Shown here: in pieces, positions 45,829 through 57,925 of the stretch
Position numbering within the stretch: the stretch's first letter is position 1
Layout: the number at the start of each line of letters is the position of its first letter
Source: Sipunculus nudus
Lineage: Eukaryota > Annelida > Sipuncula > Golfingiida > Sipunculidae
Direction: 5' to 3'
DNA length: 64,000 nucleotides
NCBI GenBank assembly: GCA_026874595.1
Contig: CM049317.1
Span: 26,686,401-26,750,400, forward strand
Translations under genes and position numbers: made by a program
Notes under the pieces: generated by a model
The model's database searches: none
Seen by the model: the letters and a program-made list of their open reading frames with translations, nothing else
What the model was told of the DNA's origin: nothing

Positions 45829-46600
45829 TGTTACAGATGTCTGTTTTATTGTGAGCGATTGACATGTCTCTTTTATTGTGCGCCGTTGACATTCTGATTC
45901 ATGTTTGGCTCAAGCCATGGGCGTTGCTATGCTAAAGCGTTCCTTGTTCTAGATGGCCCGGTGCGGCCCACATGTAAACACAGCGGTCATGCTAAATGCT
46001 AGTCTTGGGCTTTCTCGCCTGGGCCGGCCTGGCCGGGCCGGCCCACGTGTGAATACTGACATGTATTCCAATGGACACAGAAGAGTGTAAGTCAGTTGTG
46101 GACCTTTTCCGTGAAGTGCGGCAGTTAAAGATTTTTTTTCTAAGTTTGTGACGGATCTTATATAGTCTCCAGTTTGCTTTCGTGATTTTTACAAGGACTT
46201 CACTGTTGGGGTACAACAGACTTGTTTTGTGATTGAACTGGACTTTTAATCTCTGAGAAGATTTATGTAAACTGTTCATCTGGATTATATGCTTTTAAGG
46301 ACTTTTGTCGCTGTGACAGTGGTGGTTTCCAGGTACTGTACACTTTATTTATATACTTGTATTGATTTACTGTTGTACTGCTGTTATACTGTTGGATTGT
46401 ATTGATTTAGTGTACTGTTATATATGGATTGTTTTAAGAATAAATTATAATTATTTGATAACAAAAAAACACTGACTTCTTAATTCATTCCCCTAGACAT
46501 GTCACGCTGCCTAGTGTTACATAACATGATTTTATCTCCATAACCAAATTTATGATCGTCACGACTACGTGATCTGGTGATATTAGGTTACGTAATAACA
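45829..46600 (+). mobile_element. LTR of a retrotransposon (3' LTR, copy 1)
   Basis: Starts TGTTACAGATG right after a polypurine tract and ends GTTACGTAATAACA. It shares long blocks with 52542-53431: AAGAGTGT-AGTCAGTT, AGAAGATTTATGT-AACTG, TTCATCTGGAT, GTCGCTGTGACAGT, GGTACTGTACACTTTA, then an AATAAA polyadenylation signal (46439), ACACTGACTTCTT and TCATTCCCCTAGACAT. Compared with copy 2, about 120 bp including the TATA box is absent. Confidence 0.75.
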
Positions 46601-46930
46601 TCCACTCATACATGAATGAACCTGGTAGGCATAATTATTTCGCGAAATATGAAACAGCATTCTTTGGAATACCGCCGATCCTGCAGACGTCAGCCCAGAC
46701 GATTAAAATCTTAATAACCTTTGTTTAACTTGTATTTTTGTTAGTTGTACAGGGTTATTAACGTTTAATGGCTTTCAAAACCTCGGAAGCCCAACTCCTC
46801 ACCTAGCTGTAAAAAGTGCACATAGCGCTACTGTTTGTGGGACGTCATGTGCACAAGACATGAAGCGCCACTGCAGTTTTAATTTTTACCAACCAAAGAG
46901 GCCGTATCAACAGCAAGTTAGTTATGTTTA
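46600..46930. repeat. Interspersed repeat copy shared with 14570-14910
   Basis: Carries the same ordered blocks (AACCTTTGTTTAA, TTATTAACG, GTGCACA-GA-CATGAAGCGC, GCAGTTTT, TCAACAGCAAG). Confidence 0.6.
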
Positions 46931-47376
46931 GAGGTGCGGACCAACTGGACCGGACTTCTAACACAAAATACAGTGACCGCGTATCCCAGATGGATCGGAC
47001 TAGAACTGAACCGCTTATTTGATAGGCCGATATCCATGGGTCAGTTGGTCCGGTCCAAAACACTAGATACGAATGGGGCCATGAACGGGATACATGGGAG
47101 TGGTCTTCTGCCTTTGTAAGAGGGAGTGCCTTACAGTTACGGAGATATCATAACAAAAGCGCCATACCATAAAATTAAATGCCAGACCGATTGACCTTCT
47201 TCTGAACATAGCAAGAGGGGACGACATATTTATCACGGGCGTATCCAGGGGGATACACCCTCCCATAGCTTTCCCTTGTACCTGTAACTGAACTTAATCA
47301 AACACTGATTTATGTTTGAAAAATAAAAAAAATGTATATATTTTTTTTACACCAAACTATATAACGTATATTTATA

Positions 47377-47383
<7 letters not shown>
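46931..47383. other. Spacer with a small inverted repeat
   Basis: CGGACCAACTGGACCGGA at 46935 and CAGTTGGTCCGGTCC at 47043 form an imperfect inverted pair about 100 bp apart. The rest is unremarkable AT-rich sequence. Confidence 0.4.

Positions 47384-47440
<57 letters not shown>
47384..47440. repeat. (AT)n microsatellite
   Basis: Alternating TA run immediately left of the 21-bp minisatellite. Confidence 0.95.
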
Positions 47441-47442
<2 letters not shown>

Positions 47443-47489
47443 GTATATATAACAGTTTTCATAGTACCCACACATGCATATTAGCCCTC

Positions 47490-50400
47490 TAGGGAAGTAT
47501 ATATGTTTATTCAGGAGGTATGTCTTTAGCCTAAGGAGTTATATATTTAGTCTCAGGAGGTATATATTTATTCTCAGGAGGTACATATTTTGTCTCAGGA
47601 AGTATATATTTAGTTCATGGGGTATATATTTAGTCTCAGGAGGTATATATTTAGTCTCAGGAGGTATATATTTAGTCTCAGGGGTATATATTTAGTCTCA
47701 GGAGGTATATATTTAGTCTCAGGAGGTTTATATTTAGTCTCAAGAGGTATATATTAAGTCTCAGGAGGTATATATTTAGTCTCAGGAGGTATATAATTAG
47801 TCTCAGGAGGTATTTATTTAGTCTCAGGGGGTATATATTTAGTCTCAGGAGGTATATATGTAGTCTCAGGGGGTATATATTTAGTCTCAAGAGGTAAATA
47901 TTAAGTCTCAGGAGTTATATATTTAGTCTCAGGAGGCATATAATTAGTCTAAGGAGGTATTTATTTAGTCTCAGGGGGTATATATTTAGTCTCAGGAGGT
48001 ATATATTTAGTCTCAGGGGTATATATTTAGTCTCAGGAGGTATATATTTAGTCTCAGGAGGTATATATTCAGTCTCAGGAGGTATATATATTAGTCTCAG
48101 GAGGTTTATATTTAGTCTCAGGGGGTATATATTTAGTCTCAGGAGGTATATGTTAAGTATCAGGAGTTATATTATTAGTCTCAGGAGGTATTCATATAGT
48201 CTCAGGAGGTATATTATTAGTCTCAGTAGGTATATAATTAGTCTCAGGAGGTATTTATTATAGTCTCAGGGGGTATATATTTAGTCTCAGGAGGTATATA
48301 TTTAGTCTCAGGAGGTTTATATTCAGTCTCAAGAGGTATATATTTAGTCTCAGGAGGTATATATTTAGTCTCAGGAGGTATATAATTAGTCTCAGGAGGT
48401 ATTTATTTAGTCTCAGGGGGTATATATTTAGTCTCAGGAGGTATTTATTTAGTCCCAGGGGGTATATATTTAGTCTCAGGAGGTATATATTTAGTCTCAG
48501 GGGTATATATTTAGTCTCAGGAGGTATATATTTAGTCTCAGGAGGTATATATTTAGTCTCAGGAGGTATATATATTAGTCTCAGGAGGTATATATTTAGT
48601 CTCAGGAGGTATAAGTTTAGTCTCAGGAGGTTTATATTTAGTCTCAAGAGATATTTATTTAGTCTCAGGAAGTATATATATTTAGTCTCAGGAGGTATTT
48701 ATTTAGTCGCAGGAGGTATATATTTAGTCTCAGGAGGTACATATTTAGTCTCAGGAGGTATATATTTAGTCTCAGGAGGTATTTATTTAGTCTCAGGATG
48801 TATATATTTAGTCTCATGGGGTATATATTTAGTCTCAAGAGGTATATGTTAAGTATCAGGAGGTATATATTAAGTCTCAGGAGGTATATATTAAGTCTCA
48901 GGAAGTATATATTAAGTCTCAGGAGGTATATATGAAGTCTCAGTAGGTATATATTTAGTCTCAGGAGGTATATGTTAAGTATCAGGAGGTATATATTTAG
49001 TCTCAGGAGGTATATATTTAGTCTCAGGAGGTATATATTTAGTCTCAGGGGGTATATATTTAGTCTCAGGAGGTATATATTAAGTCTCAGTAGGTATATA
49101 TTTAGTCTCAGGAGGTATATATTAAGTCTCAGTAGGTATATATTTAGTCTCAGGGGGTATATATTAAGTCTCAGGAGGTATATGTTAAGTATCAGTAGGT
49201 ATATATTTAGTCTCAGGAGGTATATATTTAGTCTCAGGAGGTATATATTAAGTCTCAGGAGGTATATATTTAGTCTCAGGAGGTATATATTTAGTCTCAG
49301 GAGGTATATATTAAGTCTCAGGAGGTATATATTAAGTCTCAGGAGGTATATATTTAGTCTCAGGAGGTATATATTTAGTCTCAGGAGGTATATATTAAGT
49401 CTCAGGAGGTATATATTAAGTCTCAGGAGGTATATATTAAGTCTCAGTAGGTATATATTTAGTCTCAGGAGGTATATGTTAAGTATCAGGAGGTATATAT
49501 TTAGTCTCAGGAGGTATATATTTGGTCTCAGGAGGTATATATTTAGTCTCAGGGGGTATATATTTAGTCTCAGGAGGTATATATTTAGTCTCAGGAGGTT
49601 TATATTTATTCTCAAGAGGTATATATTAAGTCTTATGAGGTATATATTTAGTCTTAGGAGGTATATAATTAGTCTCAGGAGGTATTTATTATAGTCTCAG
49701 GGGGTATATATTTAGTCTCAGGAGGTATATATTTAGTCTCAGGAGGTTTATATTCAGTCTCAAGAGGTATATATTTAGTCTCAGGAGGTATATATTGAGT
49801 CTAAGGAGGTATATATTTATTCTCAGGAGGTACATATTTAGTCTCAGGAGGTATATATTTAGTCTCAGGGTATACATTTAGTCTCAGGAGGTATATATTA
49901 AGTCTCAGGAGTTATATATTTAGTCTCAGGAGGCATATAATTAGTCTAAGGAGGTATTTATTTAGTCTCAGGGGGTATATATTTAGTCTCAGGAGGTATA
50001 TATTTAGTCTCAGGGGTATATATTTAGTCTCAGGAGGTATATATTTAGTCTCAGGAGGTATATATTTAGTCTCAGGAGGTATATATATTAGTCTCAGGAG
50101 GTATATATTTAGTCTCAGGAGGTATATGTTTAGTCTCAGGAGGTTTATATTTAGTCTCAAGAGATATTTATTTAGTCTCAGGAAGTATATATATTTAGTC
50201 TCAGGAGGTATTTATTTAGTCGCAGGAGGTATATATTTAGTCTCAGGAGGTACATATTTAGTCTCAGGAGGTATATATTTAGTCTCAGGAGGTATTTATT
50301 TAGTCTCAGGATGTATATATTTAGTCTCATGGGGTATATATTTAGTCTCAAGAGGTATATGTTAAGTATCAGGAGGTATATATTAAGTCTCAGGAGGTAT

Positions 50401-52541
50401 ATATTAAGTCTCAGGAAGTATATATTAAGTCTCAGGAGGTATATATTAAGTCTCAGTAGGTATATATTTAGTCTCAGGAGGTATATGTTAAGTATCAGGA
50501 GGTATATATTTAGTCTCAGGAGGTATATATTTAGTCTCAGGAGGTATATATTTAGTCTCAGGGGGTATATATTTAGTCTCAGGTGGTATATATTAAGTCT
50601 CAGTAGATATATATTTAGTCTCAGGAGGTATATATTAAGTCTCAGTAGGTATATATTTAGTCTCAGGGGGTATATATTAAGTCTCAGGAGGTATATGTTA
50701 AGTATCAGTAGGTATATATTTAGTCTCAGGAGGTATATATTTAGTCTCAGGAGGTATATATTAAGTCTCAGGAGATATATATTAAGTCTCGGGAGGTATA
50801 TATTAAGTCTCAGTAGGTATATATTTAGTCTCAGGAGGTATATGTTAAGTATCAGGAGGTATATATTTAGTCTCAGGAGGTATAAATTTGGTCTCAGGAG
50901 GTATATATTTAGTCTCAGGGGGTATATATTTAGTCTCAGGAGGTATATATTTAGTCTCAGGAGGTTTATATTTATTCTCAAGAGGTATATATTAAGTCTT
51001 AGGAGGTATATATTTAGTCTTAGGAGGTATATAATTAGTCTCAGGAGGTATTTATTATAGTCTCAGGGGGTATATATTTAGTCTCAGGAGGTATATATTT
51101 AGTCTCAGGAGGTTTATATTCAGTCTCAAGAGGTATATATTTAGTCTCAGGAGGTATATATTGAGTCTAAGGAGGTATATATTTATTCTCAGGAGGTACA
51201 TATTTAGTCTCAGGAGGTATATATTTAGTCTCAGGGTATACATTTAGTCTCAGGAGGTATATATTTAGTCACAGGAGGTATATATTTAGTCTAAGGAGGT
51301 ACATATTTAGTCTCAGGAGGTATATAATTAGTCTCAGGAGGTATTTATTTAGTCTCAGGAAGTATATACATTTAGTCTCAGGAGGTATTTATTTAGTCGC
51401 TGGATATATATATTTAGTCTCAGGAGGTACATATTTAGTCTCAGGAGGTATATATTTAGTCTCAGGAGGTATTTATTTAGTCTCAGGAGGTTTATATTTA
51501 GTCTCAGGGGGTATATATTTAGTCTCAGGAGGTATATGTTAAGTATCAGGAGGTATATGTCAAGTATCAGGAGGTATATGTTTAGTCTCAGGAGTTATAT
51601 ATTTAGTATCAGGAGGTATATGTTTAGTCTCTGGAGGTATATATTTAGTCTCAGGAGGTATTTATTTAGTCTCAGGGGGTATATATTTAGTCTCAGGAGG
51701 TATATGTTAAGTATCAGGAGGTACATGCATGTATATGTCAAGTATCAGGAGGTATATGTTTAGTCTCAGGAGGTATATGTTTAGTCTCAGGATTTATATA
51801 TTTAGTATCAGAAGGTATATGTTTAGTCTCAGGATTTATATATTTAGTATCAGGAGGTATATGTTTAGTCTCAGGATTTATATATTTAGTATCAGGAGGT
51901 ATATGTCAAGCATCAGGAGGTATATGTTTAGTCTCAGGAGGTATGTGTTTAGTCTCAAGAGGTATTTATTTAGTCTCAGGAAGTATATATATTTAGTCTC
52001 AGGAGGTATATATTTAGTCTCAGGAGGTATTTATTTAGTCTCAGGAGGTATATTATTAGTCTCAGGAGGTATATATTTAGTCTCAAGAGGTATATGTTTT
52101 GTCTCAGGGGTATATGTTTAGTCTCAGAAGGTATTTATTTAGTCTCAGGAGGTATATTATTAGTCTCAGGAGGTATATATTTAGTCTCAGGAGTTATATG
52201 TTTAGTCTCAGGGGGTATATGTTTAGTCTCAGGAGGTATTTATTTAGTATCAGGAGGTATATTATTAGTCTCAGGAGGTATATATTTAGTCTTAGGAGGT
52301 ATATGTTTAGTCTCAGGGGGTATATGTTTAGTCTCAGGAGATATATATATATATAGTCTCAGGAGGTATATATTTATTCTTAGAAGGTATATATTTAGTC
52401 TCGGGAGGTATATATTTAGTCTCAGGAAGTATATATTTAGTCTGGGGAGGTATATTTTTAGTCTCAGGAGGTATATATTTAGTCTCAGGAGGTACAAATT
52501 TAGTCTCAGGAGGTATATGATTAGTCTCAGGAGGTATATTT
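47490..52541. repeat. 5-kb minisatellite of 21-bp units (about 240 copies) with higher-order structure
   Basis: Units share the core GTATATATTTAGTCTCAGG, with variants (TTAAGTC, TTTATT, TAATTAG, GGGGG). Because 21 is a multiple of 3 and the core has stops in only two of six frames, four frames stay open. They give frames up to about 316 codons on the minus strand (heptad LLRLNIY; other frame PPETKYI) and 249 on the plus strand (SLRRYIF; other frame GGIYLVS). A larger period is visible: the run at 49689-49877 recurs at 51055-51243, and 48258-48647 recurs at 49912-50160. No start context, splice site or non-repeat domain supports a protein. Confidence 0.95.
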
Positions 52542-53427
52542 TGTTACAGATGTCTGTTACATGTGTTGTTTACATTATATTCGTGTGACGCCAGCGTGGC
52601 TCGTTGCTGTAGCAACCTTGCCTGGCCGGGTGTTGCAGGCTCGGTGTCATACGCATTGGTTGAACTCTGACGTGTAGAACACAGTGGGCATGCTGATCTC
52701 AATCTTTCTGGTCTGGGCGCGCTCTATGAGCGTGTGTCTTGTAATGTTTTTTGGGCGGGTGCTATGTATTGTTGGGTTCTTTCGATTGTTCGTGAAATAG
52801 AATTTTCTGGAATGATTTGATGAAAAGTTATAAATAGGGGGCTGTGTTTTAGAGCCGAGGGAGTAGAGAAAAATATTCGATCTGCCAAGGAAGAGTGTGA
52901 GTCAGTTTTGGGACATATCCGATAATTACAGTAATATCAGGTATTCTTTGAACTCTATGCAGATGTAGTGGGACTGACTGGGATTATTACAATAACTTCA
53001 CTTTTGGAATGATTTTGTAGTTGAATTGGACTATTATTATCTGAGAAGATTTATGTGAACTGTTCATCTGGATAATACGTTTGAAAGAACTTGTTGTCGC
53101 TGTGACAGTCGTGGTTTCAAGGTACTGTACACTTTAAATATTATACTGTGCAACTGTAATGATTTGATGATGTACTGTTGTTGTACTGTGTAATTTTATT
53201 GATTTAGTGTATTGTAATTTTAGGGTTGTTTTAAAAATAAATTATTATTTGTTAACAATTATTTGTTAAATTGATATTATATTTTATTATTTGTTAACAA
53301 AAAAAACACTGACTTCTTTATTCATTCCCCTAGACATTTCACGCTGCCTAGAAACTGACTTTTATTTATCTCCGTAACAAAATGTATGCTCGTCACGACG
53401 ACGTGATCTATTGTTATTAGGTTCCGT

Positions 53428-53431
<4 letters not shown>
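52542..53431 (+). mobile_element. LTR of a retrotransposon (copy 2, solo-like)
   Basis: The 890-bp segment starts TGTTACAGATG and ends GGTTCCGTAACA (terminal TGTTAC / GTAACA inverted repeat). It holds a TATA box in AGTTATAAATAGGGG (about 52828), an AATAAA signal near 53236 and the conserved U5-type end ACACTGACTTCTT, TCATTCCCCTAGACAT. It abuts the minisatellite on the left and (AT)n on the right. No polypurine tract or primer-binding site lies beside it, so it looks like a solo LTR. Confidence 0.75.

Positions 53432-53489
<58 letters not shown>
53432..53489. repeat. (AT)n microsatellite
   Basis: Alternating AT run directly after the LTR. Confidence 0.95.
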
Positions 53490-53492
<3 letters not shown>

Positions 53493-53582
53493 ACGGAAGG
53501 TCGGTAAGTCAGGGTCCGTAGTCCGCTCGCACACACACAAATGGTATTAACGATAAGCTGGCGACATTAACACTGTTTTTTT

Positions 53583-53645
53583 CTGCAACAAAGCAGACAA
53601 GATCTGATACGACGTGTTGGCGATAGCTTGACATGAGGCTGGACT
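53583..53645. repeat. Direct repeat with 55652-55715 (first copy)
   Basis: About 60 bp (CAAAGCAGACAAGATCTG, ATACGACGTGTTG, CGATAGC, CATGAGGCTGGACT) recurs at 55652 with only a few differences. Read on the minus strand both copies keep an open frame (SPASC-AI-NTSYQILSALL). Confidence 0.75.
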
Positions 53646-54127
53646 CACGTGATATAAAACATCATGTTATTTACAAATATTGGACTGTTTATAATGTATA
53701 CCAATGAACTCAAATGCAATTTATGTATCTGCAACAATTATACATAAGATATTCAATATATGTATGTTTACCTGAAATCTTCATGTTATTATATCACCAC
53801 CATGTTATTTTACATGTCTTATACACAACTCCTATGTCATACTATCTTACATCTTGATTATACATATTAATTTCTAATCTCATTCTCTCTTGTTTATATT
53901 TATTTCCATCTTAATATACATACCAAAGTAAAATTATGTTTGTGTACAACCTGTTTATATATCTTAATTATGCACAAACAATACATCTAAGATTTCACTT
54001 TGTTTTTTTCTCCGATCAATAATAACTTACATTAAGAAAGTACATGAATGTAAAACATCTAGGCTAACTATCAATCTTAAGTATATTAATGTTTCATATG
54101 TTATCATTCAAAGTAATCCTGTTATAC

Positions 54128-55656
54128 TGTTACGGGTTATTACAAGTCAATATGTATATACGTACACGACCAATGAGTGATGTTTATTTCTAAGTTAAAC
54201 TTCCGGGGTGTTTTTTTTTCTGTGAGCAGTTGAATGGAAGAGTAAAGGCGGTACCATACTCTGTTTGACGGGACGGATATTTTTTTTTGTAATCTCCCCT
54301 TGGAAACTTAGGAAACGTAACTCGGTATATATTAATTACTTGTAGGAGTAGGATATCTTTAGTTTATCATAAAAATTTACATTACTTTGTAACATAATAA
54401 ATATTTAAGGTCTTATGAATGTTATAAAAGGGGTATGGTTTATAAATGGAACAGCGAATCAAAACAACGAGGCCGCCGCACGTAAACAGGTGGTTCCCGA
54501 AGACGAAGCATCAACACGGACAGGCGCAGAACGGTAAGTGAAAGTTGTGTATGAATTTAACGGGAGTTTTGCAGCAGGACTATCACAGGTGAGGTTTAAA
54601 ATCAGTAAATAAGTGGAAGGTTACTGGTAGTCAATCAAGGGTAAACGAGCAGTGGTACTGGTACTTAATAATGCAAAAGGTTCAGATATATAAAGTTGAA
54701 AGTAAATTGGTAGATTTCCACAGTGAGTTGTGCCACAGTGCTAACTGGTTTTAAGTTTAAAATACATTTTCGGGAGGTGTATGAACGTAAGTAGGAATTT
54801 CTAATTCATATCGCTAGCATTCTGTTGTAATTCAAGTTATCAAAAATAAAAGAAAGAGAAAAAAGGGGGCGGGGGAGGATATCGGTCAGCTCGAATTAGT
54901 GCATGCATCCACCGATAGATGGCAGCACGGTTATAGTCATAACACCTGCTTTTCTCTGAGAGAGAAGACTCTTGCTGTGGAACCATTTTCTCTTTACTCA
55001 TTATATTTATGCTGCAGAACCATTTTCTCTTTACTCATTATATTCATGCTGTAAAACCAGTTTCTCTTTACTCATTTTTATATTTATTTTATAAAGGGAT
55101 ACATGATTTTATATCATGATTCAATACGAGTAAAACATTAAATTCTGTTATGTTTTAAATTCTCTCTTTATCATTCTATGCATTTTCAAAATAATTTTTA
55201 AATATTGCTTTTGCCTTAAGAATGGGGAGGAAAATAGAGGTTGGACAGACGGAGATAACGCAAGTTAGATGTACCGGTACAGATACAGTTATTTTATTTA
55301 CCCTCCTTTCTGCCTCACGTGGAATTCTATCTGGACACGTGGTGATTATACAGACACTTGGAAATAATCTTGACACCTGGAAATGCTCTTTTGGCGATCA
55401 GCAATAATATGGCATACTGGGTTGAGGTGTAGGTCCCTTTTTAAAGGTTTAAAGGAATACATTCTGGGAGTTTCCCGTGCAACCAAAGAACCCGAGGTCG
55501 AAGGTTCGGGGGTCCCGTAGTAATAAGGGTATATCATTTGAGCACCCAGATAGGAAAATATTAATATTATTATTTAGGGAATATTATATATACATTAAAT
55601 TTACCATCTGGCATCTATCTACAATATTATGAATTTACTTTTACCTACCGGTAACA
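54128..55656 (+). mobile_element. Candidate LTR or LTR-bounded segment
   Basis: Begins TGTTACGGGTTATTAC and ends TACCTACCGGTAACA, an imperfect inverted terminal pair with TG...CA ends. A TATA box (GTTATAAAAGGGG, 54421) and AATAAA (about 54841) are in the expected order. No flanking target duplication, polypurine tract or primer site was identified, and the right end overlaps the direct repeat at 55652. At 1.5 kb it would be a long LTR. Confidence 0.4.
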
Positions 55657-56268
55657 AAGCAGACAAGATCTGATACGACGTGTTGTCGATAGCATCACAT
55701 GAGGCTGGACTGACATGGTGTACCTAACAGGATCGTCAGTAGGGGCACATCACGCCCAGGTACCCATGCCTTGCGAACTGTCCTATTGTTGCTTTTCCGT
55801 TTCCCAAAAACCGGTCAGGGAAGGTTTTATGCAACATAGCCGTTCTGTATCGAAAATCTACGGCGATCCACGGGATGGTGAGGGTCTATATGCATAATAA
55901 TTGTATTGATATCGCCTCCATTCCGGCCTCTGTAAAATATAAATCTAAACGCTAATGATAAATATAGAACTTATTTATCCGAAGGATTTATTTCTTTTCA
56001 GGGGAAAAAATCAGAGACTCTGAGATCAATACAATTTCCGTTGAAAGCGTCACCAAGACCCCCATGGCAACAATGCCATAGAAAAGGAAAACAGAGAAAA
56101 ATAATTATACAGAGGAGACCAGCCGGCTATTCTCCCGATTTCACACTCGCTACATCCTCCCCACTTCGAAAAATTTGTCGACCCGACCACCTCTAAGGCT
56201 CGTAGTGATGGCCCATTACAAAAGTAAGCCCAACTTGTTGGTCATGATCACTTAAGGAGATTATAAAA
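55657..56268. other. Spacer, no gene supported
   Basis: Contains the end of the direct repeat (to 55715) and a 60-codon chance frame at 55715-55897. Nothing recognised. Confidence 0.4.
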
Positions 56269-57430
56269 CTAGAATACGGGTAGTCGACAAGCGACTACGT
56301 GTATCCGCCTAAATCAGAGTGGAACGGGTGAAGTGAGGCATGGATTGAGTGGCAAGGGGAAATAGAGTGAAGTGTTGCATATTAGCATGGATGTCTGCAG
56401 CCAAATTGTGTATGTAGGTTGCGCCACCTACCACAAAATCCAGAAAGCCGTCCAAGTTGTATACATATGCAAACTTTAAGGCAGATAAGTCATACCACTT
56501 CATGTATATGAGTGATTTTTGCCCTTGGCAGACAAACAGATGAACGCTGTGCAAAAATGGTTGCAGGTGGCGCCACCAGTTTTGCGTATGATAAAGAGCT
56601 ATGCGAGAACTATACACATGCAAAACTTTGGCCCAATCGGTCAAACGGTTCCCAAGATATGAGCTTGGATATCTGCTGCATAAACTAGAATGTAGGTGGC
56701 GCCACCTGTAATAAAATCAAGAGAGCTGTCGGGGATGTATAAACCTGCAAAATTTTAGGCAGATATGTCAATCCACTGCTGAGATATGATTGATTTTATC
56801 CCATGGCAGACAAATAGACGGGAGCTGTGCAAAAATGGCTGCAGGTGGCGCCACCAGTTTTGCGTATGATAAAGAGCTATGTGAGATCTATACAGATGCA
56901 AAATTTTGGACTAATTGGTCAAACGGTTCCCGAGATATTAGCTTGGATGTCTGTAGCGTAAACGTGAATGAAGGTGGCGCAACCTGTCATAAAATCAGAA
57001 AAGCTATCCAGGATGTATACGCATGCCGAATTTCAGGTGAATTAGTCAAACCACTGTAGAGATATGAGTGATTTTAACCCAAGGCAGATGAACAGATGGA
57101 CAATGTGCAAACATGGTTGCAGGTGGCGCAACCATTTTTTTGTGTATGTTATAAAGCTCTCCAATGGCTACATTTGTGCAAAAAAAAAAAAATTTCCTGA
57201 TCGGTTAAACGGTTTCCGAGATGTGTGGGTTTATGTGTGGAAACAGACGCACAAACGGACGCAGAGCGCAGAGGAAAGGTCAGAGGTCAAAACAAAATCG
57301 GGGCGCAGCAGTTCACATGTGACCCGAACATAATCCCGGGTTTCATAAAATTCCGCCCAGCGGTTACGGAGGAGTTCTCCGGACACCTACGCGGCGGCGG
57401 CGGCGGCGGCGGCGCCGGTGGGCTGAAAAC
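56269..57430. repeat. Helitron-like dispersed repeat, copy 2
   Basis: Same layout as 5650-6530: CTAG at 56269-56272, about ten bases, hairpin GTAGTCG-ACAAG-CGACTAC (56280-56298), then GGCGCCACC boxes at 56410, 56568, 56697, 56848, 56976 and 57124. It ends in a (CGG)n run at 57393-57416. On the minus strand the hairpin followed by CCGTATT and CTAG fits the hairpin-CTRR rule for Helitron 3' ends. No Rep/helicase coding. Confidence 0.55.
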
Positions 57431-57479
57431 ATAGTATCCGCAAAACTCTGTTTTGGCGGATACAATAAGTGAAGTAATC

Positions 57480-57900
57480 CCCAGATTGGATCCAACGGGG
57501 GAGGGGGGGGGGGGAGGTGTCTTTTACTAGCGGTTCGTCGCAATGCGGATTAAATTGAGGTTCTGCACCCTTAAATATGATCTCCTCCCCATTAAAGGTT
57601 TCGGTATGGGCTTCTAATTGTTTCCATGTTTCTCTCTCTGTCGCTCTGTCTAACATACCCTCCTCAGGGGAATGGCTTGCATGACAAGCGGTGGGAAAAC
57701 CGGATGGTGAACTTGAACAAGAATTGTCTATATTCGGTACAGAATGACTAACCAATATTCTATCGGGCTCCGTTTCAGAATGACTAAACGATATGCTATC
57801 GGCCTCCGCTTCAGAATGACTAACCGATATACTATCGGGCTTCGCTTCAGAGCGGGGGAAATTGGGAAATCCTGAATAATAGAAAAAAATGACTCCGATT
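57480..57900 (-). CDS. Unrecognised minus-strand frame with 14-residue repeats
   Basis: The frame open from about 57850 to 57430 has three to four tandem units of 42 bp at 57745-57855, giving the motif SVSHSEAEADSI and its variants (SFSHSETEPDRI, LVSHSVPN). A non-repetitive Ser/Glu-rich stretch follows. No start context or domain was recognised. It lies just before two tyrosine-recombinase relics on the other strand, so it may be part of a transposable element (for example a gag-like protein) or chance. The 3' part runs into poly-C and (GCC)n coding. Confidence 0.25.
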
Positions 57901-57925
57901 CTTTTATACTTGAACTTCCAGTACC

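Noticed and set aside
48665-49615. Long minus-strand frame of about 316 codons with LLRLNIY repeats
   Set aside because: It lies wholly within the 21-bp minisatellite; three other frames are also open for the same arithmetic reason, and there is no non-repeat sequence or splice signal.
50311-51060. Plus-strand frame of about 249 codons with SLRRYIF repeats
   Set aside because: Same minisatellite artefact on the opposite strand.
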